DNA of 64,000 nucleotides from Pedobacter sp. MC2016-15 (GCF_026239695.1 NZ_JAPIVS010000002.1:310001-374000); one strand, 5' to 3'; shown: positions 19,146 to 28,210, counted from the first letter of the stretch. Translations and numbers: made by a program. The notes: a model not told the origin generated them from the sequence alone.

Positions 19146-20021
19146 ATGGCTCCAAGAGGTAAATTAATTATTATTGGCGGTGCGATAAATACCGGCAGTT
19201 TTACTGAGACCCAATTTGGGCTTCCTCAGAATATGAATTTTTTTGAGAGAGGCATATTAAAACGTATTACTACAGAGTCAGTTAAAGATACTGCATCGCG
19301 ATTCGAGATCATTACCACTGCCTCTCTGGTTCCTGAAAAGGTTGGTGAAGAGTATATTAAGGCTTTTGCCCAGTTGGATGTACATAATGTTGGGGTGTTA
19401 AATATCAGCAACAGGGAGCAGGCAAATGATCTGGCAAACTGTGAACGTGTAAAAGCGGCAGAAGTATTGGTTTTTACCGGTGGTGATCAGTTGAGGCTAT
19501 CTTCAATATTTGGCGGTACCGCGATACACCAGATCCTGCTGGACAAATATGAGAATGAGGATATTGTGATTGCTGGAACTTCAGCAGGAGCTGCGGCGAG
19601 TTCAAAAAATATGATCTATCAGGGTAACAGTAAAGATGCGCTCCTGAAGGGCGAAGTTAAAATCACTGCCGGATTAGGATTTATTGACGGCGTGATCGTA
19701 GATACCCATTTTGTGCAGCGTGGACGGATAGGCAGGCTGTTGTATGCAACTGCCAGTAGTCCGGGAATACTGGGTATTGGTCTTGGTGAAGACACAGGGC
19801 TATATATTTCAAACGGGAACATGATGGAGGCTATCGGTTCCGGAATGGTCATCCTGGTAGACGGACGCCATATGAGCGATACAAACCTTACAGATGTGGA
19901 GATGGGACAACCTGTATCTATAAAAAATATGATCGTTCATGTCATGTGCGATGGTGATACTTATGATCTGAACGACCATCTGTTAACGATACATCATCCA
20001 AAAGTTATCCCTCAATATTAA
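19146..20021 (+). CDS. cphB: Cyanophycinase
   Basis: A 291-residue S51-family serine peptidase that cuts cyanophycin into beta-Asp-Arg dipeptides. Visible marks are LIIIGGAINTG at the N-terminus, FTGGDQLRLSSIFGGT near 113 and the nucleophile elbow AGTSAGAAA with the catalytic Ser near 147. The DTHFVQRGRIGRL segment near 183 is also characteristic. The 4-base gap to the next gene indicates co-transcription. No signal peptide is seen, so it acts in the cytoplasm on stored granules. Confidence 0.94.
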   Translation: MAPRGKLIIIGGAINTGSFTETQFGLPQNMNFFERGILKRITTESVKDTASRFEIITTASLVPEKVGEEYIKAFAQLDVHNVGVLNISNREQANDLANCERVKAAEVLVFTGGDQLRLSSIFGGTAIHQILLDKYENEDIVIAGTSAGAAASSKNMIYQGNSKDALLKGEVKITAGLGFIDGVIVDTHFVQRGRIGRLLYATASSPGILGIGLGEDTGLYISNGNMMEAIGSGMVILVDGRHMSDTNLTDVEMGQPVSIKNMIVHVMCDGDTYDLNDHLLTIHHPKVIPQY

Positions 20022-20025
20022 ACGA

Positions 20026-20868
20026 ATGAAGTTAATTATACATGGAGGTTTTTTTAGTGAATCTGATACCAATCAGGAAACTAAAAAAGCAAAACAGGAT
20101 GCATTGGCAGAAATAGCCACTCTTTCCTGGCAATTTTTACAGTCGCATACTTCATTGGAGACCGTAGCATACGCTGTAAGCTTGCTGGAAGATAACCTTC
20201 TGTTCAATGCCGGACTAGGATCGCAGATCCAGAGTGATGGTAAAGTAAGGCTGAGCGCTTCCATTATGGATGGTAAAACTCAAAAATTTGCTGGCGTAAT
20301 TAATATTCAGGATGTTCAGCATCCAGTACAGGTAGCGTCACTCCTGCTAAGATACGAGGACAACGTACTCAGTGGAGACGGTGCGGTCGCTTTCGCAAGG
20401 AAAAATGATTTCGCCCATTTCGATCCAATTACCCCCCAGCGTCAATCAGAATATGAACTAAAGCTTAACCAGCAAAACAATAAAGGTACAGTAGGCTGTG
20501 TCGCTTTGGATGCCAGTGGAGATATTGCCGCCGCCACCTCTACAGGGGGCAAGGGTTTTGAAATCCCAAGTCGTGTAAGTGATTCAGCAACAGTAGCCGG
20601 TAACTATGCCAATGCCTTTGCGGGAATATCCTGTACAGGTGTTGGAGAGGATATTGTGAGTATCGCCTTGTCTGCCAGGATTGTAACACGTGTAACTGAT
20701 GGATTTACACTTAAAGAAGCTTGTGATAAATCTTTCGCAGAGCTGAAAGCTATAGAAGGCTTCGCCGGCGTGATCGGTATTGCTGCAACGGGCGACGTTT
20801 ACCACATAGATTCACACCCATATATGGTTTGGGCATCACATGATGGTAACCTGCAGGTATTCAACTAA
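20026..20868 (+). CDS. Isoaspartyl peptidase/L-asparaginase family Ntn hydrolase
   Basis: A 280-residue member of the plant-type asparaginase family. These precursors cleave themselves before a Thr that becomes the nucleophile; here it is Thr155 in KGTVGCVALD. The ATSTGGKGFEIPSRVSDS segment and GVGEDIV also match. Placed directly behind cyanophycinase, it most likely hydrolyses the beta-Asp-Arg dipeptides to Asp and Arg, completing cyanophycin use. This substrate is inferred from context; the family also hydrolyses other isoaspartyl peptides and asparagine. Confidence 0.9.
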   Translation: MKLIIHGGFFSESDTNQETKKAKQDALAEIATLSWQFLQSHTSLETVAYAVSLLEDNLLFNAGLGSQIQSDGKVRLSASIMDGKTQKFAGVINIQDVQHPVQVASLLLRYEDNVLSGDGAVAFARKNDFAHFDPITPQRQSEYELKLNQQNNKGTVGCVALDASGDIAAATSTGGKGFEIPSRVSDSATVAGNYANAFAGISCTGVGEDIVSIALSARIVTRVTDGFTLKEACDKSFAELKAIEGFAGVIGIAATGDVYHIDSHPYMVWASHDGNLQVFN

Positions 20869-20893
20869 AAACATAGATCTAATAAAAAAGACA

Positions 20894-20901
20894 TATCTTT
20901 G
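20894..20901 (+). promoter_or_regulatory. -7 box immediately before the TPR gene
   Basis: TATCTTTG ends 4 bases before the ATG at 20906, placing the likely transcription start at the start codon. It lies just after the stop of the asparaginase-family gene. Confidence 0.45.
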
Positions 20902-20905
20902 TTAC

Positions 20906-21583
20906 ATGTATAAACTATGTTTCGCGTTGTTTTGCCTTATTTTTTGCTCGTCGGCAATCGCACAAACGAATACTTTTACCCAGCAGGATCCCAATGGTGG
21001 CGGTAGTTCCATTAGTATTGCTACCTCTGGTGCAGAAGAAGCTGAGGGTGATGTTTATTTTCAGGAAGCCGAAAAAAATGAGAGAATGGGTGATCTGAAT
21101 GATGCACTCACATTATTCGGTAAAGCTGCATTTGAATACAATAACTCAGGAAATTCATCACGTTATGGTGCTTCTTTGCTTAGATTAAGTAATGTACATT
21201 ACCTCCTCGAACATTATACAGAAGCAGAACATGTAGTACTTAATGTAGCCCTGAAAACCTATTCCCGTTTTGGGAACCGGAGCGGTCAGATGGCTTCCTA
21301 TAGTCAGTTGGGAAAGATTTACCTTGCTGCAAACAAACTTACACAGTCGATGTGGTTTTATACCCAGCAGGGAATTTTAGCCAGGCAAACTAATAGTAAC
21401 ACCTCTTATATAGATTCGATTTTAGGCCTGGCGCAGGTTAAAATCAGGAAGAAGGAATACGTCCAGGCAAGCAGGGATATCAATAAGGCTGAGACCTTTG
21501 CAAAGAACTCTAGAATCAGCCAGTTTAAGGGGCAGATCAAACAAGCAAGATCCCTTATCGCAGAGAAGAAAAAAGTATTGTAA
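20906..21583 (+). CDS. Secreted tetratricopeptide-repeat protein
   Basis: A 225-residue protein with signal peptide MYKLCFALFCLIFCSSAIAQ and several degenerate TPR units (from about residue 50: GDVYFQEAEKNERMGDLNDA, then YGASLLRLSNVHYLLEHYTE and MASYSQLGKIYLAANKLTQS). The frame is open further upstream, but the ATG at 20906 gives a clean signal peptide and directly follows a TATCTTTG box. TPRs mediate protein contacts in the periplasm; no partner is evident. Confidence 0.85.
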   Translation: MYKLCFALFCLIFCSSAIAQTNTFTQQDPNGGGSSISIATSGAEEAEGDVYFQEAEKNERMGDLNDALTLFGKAAFEYNNSGNSSRYGASLLRLSNVHYLLEHYTEAEHVVLNVALKTYSRFGNRSGQMASYSQLGKIYLAANKLTQSMWFYTQQGILARQTNSNTSYIDSILGLAQVKIRKKEYVQASRDINKAETFAKNSRISQFKGQIKQARSLIAEKKKVL

Positions 21584-21685
21584 ATAACATATATGTATTT
21601 TTTTCTATATTAGGTAATAACTGTTTGTGCCATTCTCCAATACGGTATACAATGTTCAGAACCATGTATTTACCGCAGAATTGAT

Positions 21686-21693
21686 TATATTTG
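21686..21693 (+). promoter_or_regulatory. Possible -7 box of the tail-specific protease gene
   Basis: TATATTTG lies 9 bases before a strong hairpin and 87 bases before the ATG at 21781. If used, the mRNA would begin with the hairpin. Confidence 0.4.
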
Positions 21694-21702
21694 GGAAAGA
21701 TT

Positions 21703-21739
21703 ACAGAAAAGAGACAGTATTATACTGTCTCTTTTCTGT
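21703..21739 (+). repeat. Perfect 17-bp hairpin upstream of the tail-specific protease
   Basis: Arms 21703-21719 and 21723-21739 are exactly complementary around a 3-base loop. It is either a terminator for the TPR gene (followed by TTATTTG rather than a solid T-run) or a 5'-end stem of the protease mRNA. Confidence 0.8.
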
Positions 21740-21780
21740 TTATTTGAGAAATTGGTATCATATTGGTTCTTACTATAAAA

Positions 21781-23934
21781 ATGGAATTTAAAATATTTAA
21801 AGAGATGTTGAAAAGAATATTATTGGTAACCTTAACTGCAGCCATCTTAGCTTGTCAGGCCGCTCCAAAATCACAGAAGCTGGTTGAAGGAATCCCTAAT
21901 ATTAAGCCTGATGAACAACAGGCTTTGGTATGTAAGGAAATTGTAGCGCTGATCGAAAATTACAACTATAAAAAACTAACTCTAAATGATTCAATTTCAT
22001 CTCTGATACTGGATAAATATATTAAAGCCCTCGATCCTTACAGAAGCTATTTCCTGGCTTCAGACATCAAAGAATTTGAGCAATTCAGGAATACGCTTGA
22101 CGACCAGTTCAGGGCTGGCGATCTTACTGCTCCCTTTTATATTTTCAATGTTTATTCCAAACGATACAATGAAACTCTTGATTATGCCATAGCGCATATC
22201 AAGGATAAATATGATTTCAATCAGAATGACACCTATGTTTTTGACCGTGAGAAAATGCCATGGGTAACTTCAACAACTGAACTGAATGACATCTGGAAAA
22301 AAAGGGTTAAGTACGAGCTAATTAACCTAAGCATTGCAGGTACTGCTGATAATAAAAATGTAGAAACGCTTACAAAAAGATATCAGAACCTAAAATCACA
22401 ATCATCTAAACTGAATAATCAGGATGTATTCCAAACCATTATGGATGCGTTTACTGAAACAATTGACCCCCATACAAATTATTTTAACCCAACAAATGCA
22501 CAACAGTTTAATGAAGAGATGGCCCGTTCATTTGAAGGAATAGGTGCACGTCTTAAATTGGAAAATGATGTGCTGAAGATTGATGAGATCATCGCCGGGG
22601 GCCCTGCTTTTAAAAGCAAGCTGCTGAACGCTGGTGACAGAATCATTGGCGTAGCACAGGCAACGGGAGATTTTGAAGATATTATCGGGTGGAGAATAGA
22701 AAGCTCTGTGGCTAAAATTAAAGGCCCGAAAGGAACCAAAGTTAGACTGAGAATTATTCCTGTTGGACATGAGATGTCTTCTAAACCTGTGGTTATAGAA
22801 TTGATAAGGGATAAGATTGTTATGGAAGATCAGTCGGCGAAAAAAGAAGTTAAAACCATTCAGTCGAATGGCAAACCCTATAAAATAGGTATTATCACTG
22901 TTCCCGGTTTTTATGCCGACTTTAAAGCTGCAAATGCAGGTGATCCGAATTATAAAAGTACAACACGTGATGTAAGACTACTGATTGATACGCTGAAAAC
23001 AAAAGATAAAGTAGATGCTATAGTAATGGACCTTCGTGCAAACGGCGGTGGTTCATTGGTAGAAGCGATAGACCTGACAGGTTTATTTATTGACCGTGGA
23101 CCAGTGGTACAGGTGAAGGATCTAAAAGGTAATGTTGAAGTGAGCGAAGATGAACGTTCAGGGGTGGCCTGGGATGGCCCTTTTGGTGTAATGGTCGACA
23201 GACTAAGTGCATCAGCTTCTGAGATTTTCTCGGGTGCAATACAAGACTATGGCAGGGGCATTATCGTAGGGACACAAACTTATGGTAAGGGTACTGTACA
23301 ATCATCTATTGATCTGAATAAATTGGTTAATCCCTCTATTCTGCAGCGTCTCGCAGCTTTAGTTCAGAAAGGTCCAAATGGTTCAGGTCTGACCATCAAA
23401 GGCGCTAAAGACAGTACTCCTCAATTGGGTCAGATCAATCTGACAATGGCTAAATTCTATCGCGTAAATGGAAGTAGTACACAGCATAAAGGTGTAATGC
23501 CTGATATCGTATTACCTTCTTTTTACCCTCTGGAGAAAATAGGTGAAGACACGGAACCTTCAGCATTGCCTTGGGATGAAGTCCAGCGTTCAAATTTTGT
23601 GGCTGTAGCGGATCTTTCAGGCATCAAGTCTGAACTGGTAAAACTTCATGATCAGAGGATGCAAAAATCTCTGGACTATAAAAGTCTGATACAGGATATT
23701 GAAGATATGAAGAAACGTGATACCGAAACTTCAGTGACCTTAAATGAGAACAAGCTGAAAGCAGAGAGAGATAGTCTGGAAGCTAAAAATCTGGAAAAGA
23801 TCAATAAGCTTAGAGCATCGAGAGGGTTGCCTGCTGTTAAGAAAGGTGATAAAATCAAAAAAGATGAGAACTTTGACTTCGTGGAAGATGAGACCATGCA
23901 CGTAATGGCTGATTTTATCCAACTGAAAAAGTAA
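21781..23934 (+). CDS. Carboxy-terminal processing (tail-specific) protease, S41
   Basis: A Prc/Tsp-like protease that removes or degrades periplasmic proteins from their C-termini. An N-terminal TSP domain with LDPYRSYFLASDI is followed by a PDZ domain (about 240-340), the S41 core with the Ser-Lys dyad (Ser480 in SASASEIFSGA, Lys near 505 in TYGKGTV) and a charged C-terminal DUF3340-like region. The N-terminus ends a lipoprotein signal at ILAC. Starts at 21781 or 21805 (MLKRILLVTLTAAILAC) both fit; the second gives the more canonical signal. Confidence 0.92.
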   Translation: MEFKIFKEMLKRILLVTLTAAILACQAAPKSQKLVEGIPNIKPDEQQALVCKEIVALIENYNYKKLTLNDSISSLILDKYIKALDPYRSYFLASDIKEFEQFRNTLDDQFRAGDLTAPFYIFNVYSKRYNETLDYAIAHIKDKYDFNQNDTYVFDREKMPWVTSTTELNDIWKKRVKYELINLSIAGTADNKNVETLTKRYQNLKSQSSKLNNQDVFQTIMDAFTETIDPHTNYFNPTNAQQFNEEMARSFEGIGARLKLENDVLKIDEIIAGGPAFKSKLLNAGDRIIGVAQATGDFEDIIGWRIESSVAKIKGPKGTKVRLRIIPVGHEMSSKPVVIELIRDKIVMEDQSAKKEVKTIQSNGKPYKIGIITVPGFYADFKAANAGDPNYKSTTRDVRLLIDTLKTKDKVDAIVMDLRANGGGSLVEAIDLTGLFIDRGPVVQVKDLKGNVEVSEDERSGVAWDGPFGVMVDRLSASASEIFSGAIQDYGRGIIVGTQTYGKGTVQSSIDLNKLVNPSILQRLAALVQKGPNGSGLTIKGAKDSTPQLGQINLTMAKFYRVNGSSTQHKGVMPDIVLPSFYPLEKIGEDTEPSALPWDEVQRSNFVAVADLSGIKSELVKLHDQRMQKSLDYKSLIQDIEDMKKRDTETSVTLNENKLKAERDSLEAKNLEKINKLRASRGLPAVKKGDKIKKDENFDFVEDETMHVMADFIQLKK

Positions 23935-23939
23935 GTTAT

Positions 23940-23996
23940 TTAATGGATATAAAAAAAGAGCTGAATCATATTCAGCTCTTTTTTTATATCCATTAA
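23940..23996. terminator. Bidirectional terminator with a perfect 26-bp stem
   Basis: Arms 23940-23965 and 23971-23996 are perfect complements around a TCATA loop, with internal A7 and T7 tracts next to a GAGCTGAA stem. It serves the convergent protease and SPFH genes and is unusually long for a terminator. Confidence 0.92.
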
Positions 23997-23998
23997 TA

Positions 23999-24925
23999 CT
24001 AAGAGTCTTTATTTTTAGCCATTTGCATAGACATCATTTCCTTCATCGTCTTATTCATCCCTTCTGTTGAGCCATCCAGAAAGATTACATTACCATCGCT
24101 GTTTTCAGCAAATTGCTTGATAGACTCCGTCCACATGGTAAATAAAATTACAGAAATGTCCAGATTAGCCTGTTCCATTTCCTGTGCGGCTTTTGTCATA
24201 CCATGAGCAACTTCTGCACGGAAAAGTGCTATACCCTGTCCCCTTAACTGGGCAGCCTCACGTTCTGCTGCGGCTGCAATTTTGATGGCATTTCCATCCG
24301 CTTCGGCACCCTTGGTCTTTGTGATCAGTAAAGCCTGACCCTCGTTTTCAGCAGCAGCCTTCAGGTTGTTCGACGCTACAACACGACTCATCGAGCGCAT
24401 AATTTCCTCATCAAAGGTAATGTCGTTTAGCTGAAGGTCCTGCAGATGGTAACCCCAGGATTCAAGTACCTTGTCAATCTGTTCTTTTACATGCATCACG
24501 ATTTCATTTCGCTGTGCAAGCACATTGGCCTGCTTTTGTGTAGCTACGTAGGCCCTGATGGAGCCTTCAATCGTACGGATCAGTGCCTGCATCAGGTTTG
24601 TCGCGTCTACAAATTTAAAAGCTACATTTTTAATTGTCTCCTCATGCTGATCCAAAACAGAATATAACAACATGGCTTTAAAATATACATTTGCCTGATC
24701 CTGTGTTACCGCCTGAAAAGAAAGCTCTACCGACCTGTTTTGTATAGAAATCCGGGAATGAATGACTTCAATCAGCGGAATTTTAAAATTGAGGCCAGGA
24801 CTTAACTGTCGCCTGTACTTGCCAAAAATAGTAATCACCGCAATGGTTCCCTGTTTAACCGTTACAAACGAACTGAACAAGATCACCAAAGCTACAACGA
24901 GGAAAATTATTAGTCCTAAACCCAT
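23999..24925 (-). CDS. SPFH/Band 7 membrane protein (stomatin/prohibitin-like)
   Basis: A 308-residue protein with one N-terminal membrane anchor (MGLGLIIFLVVALVILFSSF) followed by the Band 7 domain (FGKYRRQLSPGLNFKIPLIE) and an Ala/Glu-rich coiled coil (about 190-250, EGQALLITKTKGAEADGNAI). Such proteins form ring-like cages in membranes and organise microdomains or modulate proteases. A specific HflC or QmcA identity is not clear. Confidence 0.9.
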   Translation of the reverse strand: MGLGLIIFLVVALVILFSSFVTVKQGTIAVITIFGKYRRQLSPGLNFKIPLIEVIHSRISIQNRSVELSFQAVTQDQANVYFKAMLLYSVLDQHEETIKNVAFKFVDATNLMQALIRTIEGSIRAYVATQKQANVLAQRNEIVMHVKEQIDKVLESWGYHLQDLQLNDITFDEEIMRSMSRVVASNNLKAAAENEGQALLITKTKGAEADGNAIKIAAAAEREAAQLRGQGIALFRAEVAHGMTKAAQEMEQANLDISVILFTMWTESIKQFAENSDGNVIFLDGSTEGMNKTMKEMMSMQMAKNKDS

Positions 24926-25045
24926 AATAAAAGCTTTTTAATTTAAACTCTTTCAAGTTACAAAATTTTAGCCTCATCATATAAAGATGGTTCAATTAAT
25001 GAGGCACAGATATTGTATTGGAAGAATTGAATCAACAAAACTACT

Positions 25046-25231
25046 ATGAACATTAAACGTACTTTCGGAACAATATTAACGATACTGGGTATTATCGGGC
25101 TGATTTATACTGGCTATGGATTTGTGAAACATGATGCGAATACGCGCGCACTTCTTGTATCCGGCCTTATCGGGGTGGTTTTCTTTTTCTCGGGCATCAG
25201 CCTCGTGAAGAATACAAAGGATGAAGCCTAA
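25046..25231 (+). CDS. Small two-helix membrane protein
   Basis: A 61-residue protein with two hydrophobic helices (about 8-27 and 38-54) separated by a short charged turn FVKHDANTR. It has no recognised function. The start at 25046 has no alternative Met. Its stop shares CTAA with the convergent CapA-like gene. Confidence 0.7.
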   Translation: MNIKRTFGTILTILGIIGLIYTGYGFVKHDANTRALLVSGLIGVVFFFSGISLVKNTKDEA

Positions 25232-26358
25232 TCCTTTACCCTAATTTTTTTGTCACTAAAAGTCAGGCGGTGGCCTGCAAAATCAGAATCCGTTAAGGAG
25301 ACGATCTTCTTCAGGGCTGTATGGTTTTGATCGATTGTTAGCCGGCTCAGTTTAGTCTGCCTCGTAGAAACTACATCAGCATAAAGAAAGTCTCCACGGT
25401 TATTGAGTTTTATATTCAGTAAAGGGGCAAAGCCATTCGGGCCATTGAGATTAAATTGTCCGTAGGTGCAAAAATTTCCAAGGCTGTAGGCTATAAATTT
25501 GTTCTTGTAAACTTCAACAGCTCTTGTGACATGCGGACCATGTCCCAATACAATGTCGGCCCCTGCATCTATTACTGCATGCGAAAAAGCATAAACATCA
25601 CCACGATCTTCCTTGTAAAATATTTCTTTTGTCTTGGGCACGTGTTCAAATGTTGCACCTTCACCGCCTCCATGGAAGGAAACAATAACAATATCGACAT
25701 GCTTTTTCAGGAAAGAAACCAGGCTTTTTGCACTGTCAATTTCAGTGATCTGGAGGGTGAAGTCATTGGGAGAGAAAGCACAGAATCCATATTTAATACT
25801 ATCTTTTTCAAAAATTGTATAGGGCTGACTGTTTAAGCCTGCGTAGTTAATTTTCAGAGAGTCCAATAGTGCCGCAGTACGCTTTCTGCCCGCAAAGCCG
25901 AAATCGCCAACATGATTATTCGCTACACTCAGAAGATCAAAGCCCGCGTCTTTATAAATGGCTGCATAACGCTCGGGCATACGAAAGGCAAAACAGCTGT
26001 TCCCAATAGTATCCTTGCATTTTGTAGATTTCCCGCTGTCGAGAAAACATCCTTCCAGATTCCCAAAAACAATATCGCCTTTTAGAAAAGATTTTACATG
26101 TTTAAAGCTTCCTGTGGCATCATCCGGAGGCAGGTCAGCTTTCGACCGATAGGCGGAACCCAGCATAATATCCCCTACAGCAACAATGGAGATCGTATCC
26201 TTTGTACTTAGGGCAAGTGTATCCGCCGCCGATGGTTCCTGACCAACTACATTTGCACTACCGGCGCAGCTGATTACAATCAAGGCCATTGCCATGCCCA
26301 CGATGGTTTGTGATAAATATTTAATACGGATATATTTATTTTTTGCAGCTGCCGCCAT
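25228..26358 (-). CDS. CapA family (PGA_cap) metallophosphatase-fold protein
   Basis: A 376-residue protein with the CapA motifs VAVGDIMLGSAY, VFGNLEGCFLD, SVANNHVGDFG, SFHGGGEG and LGHGPHVTRAVE, which carry the metal-binding Asp, Asn and His residues. An N-terminal signal with ALIVISCAG suggests lipidation. The founding members act in poly-gamma-glutamate export, but no capB or capC is present, so the role is unclear. It follows the NlpC/P60 gene, with a terminator between them. Confidence 0.85.
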   Translation of the reverse strand: MAAAAKNKYIRIKYLSQTIVGMAMALIVISCAGSANVVGQEPSAADTLALSTKDTISIVAVGDIMLGSAYRSKADLPPDDATGSFKHVKSFLKGDIVFGNLEGCFLDSGKSTKCKDTIGNSCFAFRMPERYAAIYKDAGFDLLSVANNHVGDFGFAGRKRTAALLDSLKINYAGLNSQPYTIFEKDSIKYGFCAFSPNDFTLQITEIDSAKSLVSFLKKHVDIVIVSFHGGGEGATFEHVPKTKEIFYKEDRGDVYAFSHAVIDAGADIVLGHGPHVTRAVEVYKNKFIAYSLGNFCTYGQFNLNGPNGFAPLLNIKLNNRGDFLYADVVSTRQTKLSRLTIDQNHTALKKIVSLTDSDFAGHRLTFSDKKIRVKD

Positions 26359-26373
26359 GCCTAAAGTTTAATC

Positions 26374-26406
26374 AAAAAAAAGTCCCTCTAAAATAATTAG
26401 AAGGAC
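26374..26406 (-). terminator. Rho-independent terminator after the NlpC/P60 gene
   Basis: On the minus strand, a 10-bp stem with one G-T pair (26397-26406 with 26382-26391) is followed by eight T (26381-26374). It ends 15 bases before the CapA-like start. Confidence 0.85.
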
Positions 26407-26429
26407 AGTATAATTTATGTGATGATCAA

Positions 26430-26981
26430 TTATTCTTCGATCAGTTCTTTTCTTGCAGATTCCAGAATGCGTCCACCCCTGTAGAAATGACGTGCATAAT
26501 ATGGTTCGTCAAGATTGCTGATTACAACCCCTCTTGATGAGGATGCATGAGCAAAGCGACGATCTCCAAGGTAAATTCCAATATGTGTAATTCTTGAGCT
26601 CTTGATCTTGAAGAAAACAAGATCTCCTTCTTTTAAATCGTCTTTAGACAATGGATCAACCATGCTGAAGATATCTCTTGAGTTTCTCAGTAAAGTAGTA
26701 TTGAAAACCTTCTCATAAATCGCTTTAGTAAAAGCTGAACAATCGATCCCTTTTTTGGTATTGCCTCCGAAACGGTATGGAGTACCGATCCAGTCGTACA
26801 CGAATTTGTAAAGTTTAATGTTCGATGTCGCATCAACTGCAACACCCATTACCTGCGAAAAATATTGTGAAGCTAAATTATCAGGATCTTCTAATTTGTT
26901 GGTTTCTTTTGTTGTTTGTGCATTCAAAGCTGTGATGCTGCACAAGGCAATAAAGGTAGAAAACAAAAACTTTTTTATCAT
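26430..26981 (-). CDS. C40 (NlpC/P60) peptidoglycan endopeptidase
   Basis: A 183-residue secreted cysteine peptidase. The signal peptide (1-21, ending LNAQ) is followed by a short spacer and the NlpC/P60 domain. The catalytic Cys is in KKGIDCSAFTKAIY near residue 81 and the His in ITHIGIYLGDRRFAHASSS. It should cut stem peptides in the cell wall. A good promoter lies upstream. Confidence 0.9.
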   Translation of the reverse strand: MIKKFLFSTFIALCSITALNAQTTKETNKLEDPDNLASQYFSQVMGVAVDATSNIKLYKFVYDWIGTPYRFGGNTKKGIDCSAFTKAIYEKVFNTTLLRNSRDIFSMVDPLSKDDLKEGDLVFFKIKSSRITHIGIYLGDRRFAHASSSRGVVISNLDEPYYARHFYRGGRILESARKELIEE

Positions 26982-27055
26982 GTTACACTTTTAAGTTTGG
27001 GTAAAGAAGTACTTACACTTAAACTTACACCGCGCAGGGCTTGTCGTCAGGTTTC

Positions 27056-27087
27056 CAAAATTATGTATTTTACAAATGTTATGCAAA
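27056..27087 (-). promoter_or_regulatory. Promoter of the NlpC/P60 gene
   Basis: On the minus strand TTTG (27087-27084), a 20-base spacer and TAATTTTG (27063-27056) match the Bacteroidota consensus fully. The predicted leader is about 70 bases. Confidence 0.7.
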
Positions 27088-27214
27088 TGTAATTTGTTTT
27101 AAAAATGTGTTTGTCACATTAATATGTAAACATCTCGTTCATTTTACACTATTTCTTCGATTTATTGCAATAAAAAAGTAGATTTGCTCTCATAAATAAA
27201 ATCAATAGCCAAAA

Positions 27215-28210
27215 ATGAGTGCAGTAGAAATTAATAAGGATACCTATCTGAAGTGGTTCGAGTCGATGTTGCTGATGCGTAAATTCGAAGAGAAAACTGG
27301 TCAACTTTACGGACAACAGAAAATCCGTGGTTTTTGTCATCTATATATTGGTCAGGAGGCGGTAATCGCCGGGGCAATTTCAGCCCTTCAGCCTGGAGAT
27401 TCTATGATCACCACTTACCGTGATCACGCCCATGCTTTGGCACTGGGAGTGAGCGCTGATAGTATCATGGCCGAGATGTACGGTAAAGCTACAGGCTGTT
27501 CTAAAGGTAAAGGTGGCTCAATGCACATGTTTAGCAAAGAACATAATTTTTATGGCGGACACGCGATCGTGGGTGGACAAATTCCACTTGGCGCAGGTAT
27601 TGCATTTGCAGAAAAATATAAAGGAACAAGCAACTTGAATGTTTGCTATATGGGTGATGGTGCTGTCCGTCAGGGTGCACTGAATGAAACCTTCAATATG
27701 GCTATGTTATGGAAACTTCCTGTAATCTTTGTTTGCGAAAACAACGGATACGCAATGGGAACTTCTGTAGAGCGTACTACAAACATGACTGAGATCTACA
27801 AAATCGGTTTAGGTTTTGATATGCCTTGTGCTGCTGTTGATGGAATGGATCCTGTTGCTGTTCACAATGCAATGGACGAAGCTGCACAACGTGCACGTAA
27901 TGGCGAAGGCCCAACCTTTTTGGAGATGAGAACGTACCGCTACCGTGGACACTCTATGTCTGACCCTGCAAAATATCGTACCAAAGACGAATTAGAAGAA
28001 TATAAAGCTAAAGATCCTATTGAGCAGGTTAGAGAAGTAATACTTAAAGAAAAGTATGCTGATCAGGCCTGGATTGAAGAAATTGAAGCAAAAGTAAAAG
28101 ACATCGTAGATCAGTCTGTTAAATTTGCGGAAGAGTCTCCATGGCCAGAAGCATCAGAATTATATACTGATGTATACGTACAAACCGACTATCCATATAT
28201 CCTGGATTAA
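27215..28210 (+). CDS. pdhA: Pyruvate dehydrogenase E1 component, alpha subunit
   Basis: A 331-residue TPP enzyme subunit that decarboxylates pyruvate and passes acetyl groups to E2 lipoyl. The TPP/Mg motif GDGAVRQGALNETFNMAMLW begins near residue 147 and ends at VCENN; YRYRGHSMSDPAKYR near 245 holds the phosphorylation-loop equivalent. E1 beta is not encoded next to it; E2 follows after 29 bases. Confidence 0.93.
   Translation: MSAVEINKDTYLKWFESMLLMRKFEEKTGQLYGQQKIRGFCHLYIGQEAVIAGAISALQPGDSMITTYRDHAHALALGVSADSIMAEMYGKATGCSKGKGGSMHMFSKEHNFYGGHAIVGGQIPLGAGIAFAEKYKGTSNLNVCYMGDGAVRQGALNETFNMAMLWKLPVIFVCENNGYAMGTSVERTTNMTEIYKIGLGFDMPCAAVDGMDPVAVHNAMDEAAQRARNGEGPTFLEMRTYRYRGHSMSDPAKYRTKDELEEYKAKDPIEQVREVILKEKYADQAWIEEIEAKVKDIVDQSVKFAEESPWPEASELYTDVYVQTDYPYILD

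Noticed and set aside
25228..26358. Poly-gamma-glutamate capsule operon
   Set aside because: Only a CapA-like protein is present; no CapB or CapC homologue is near.
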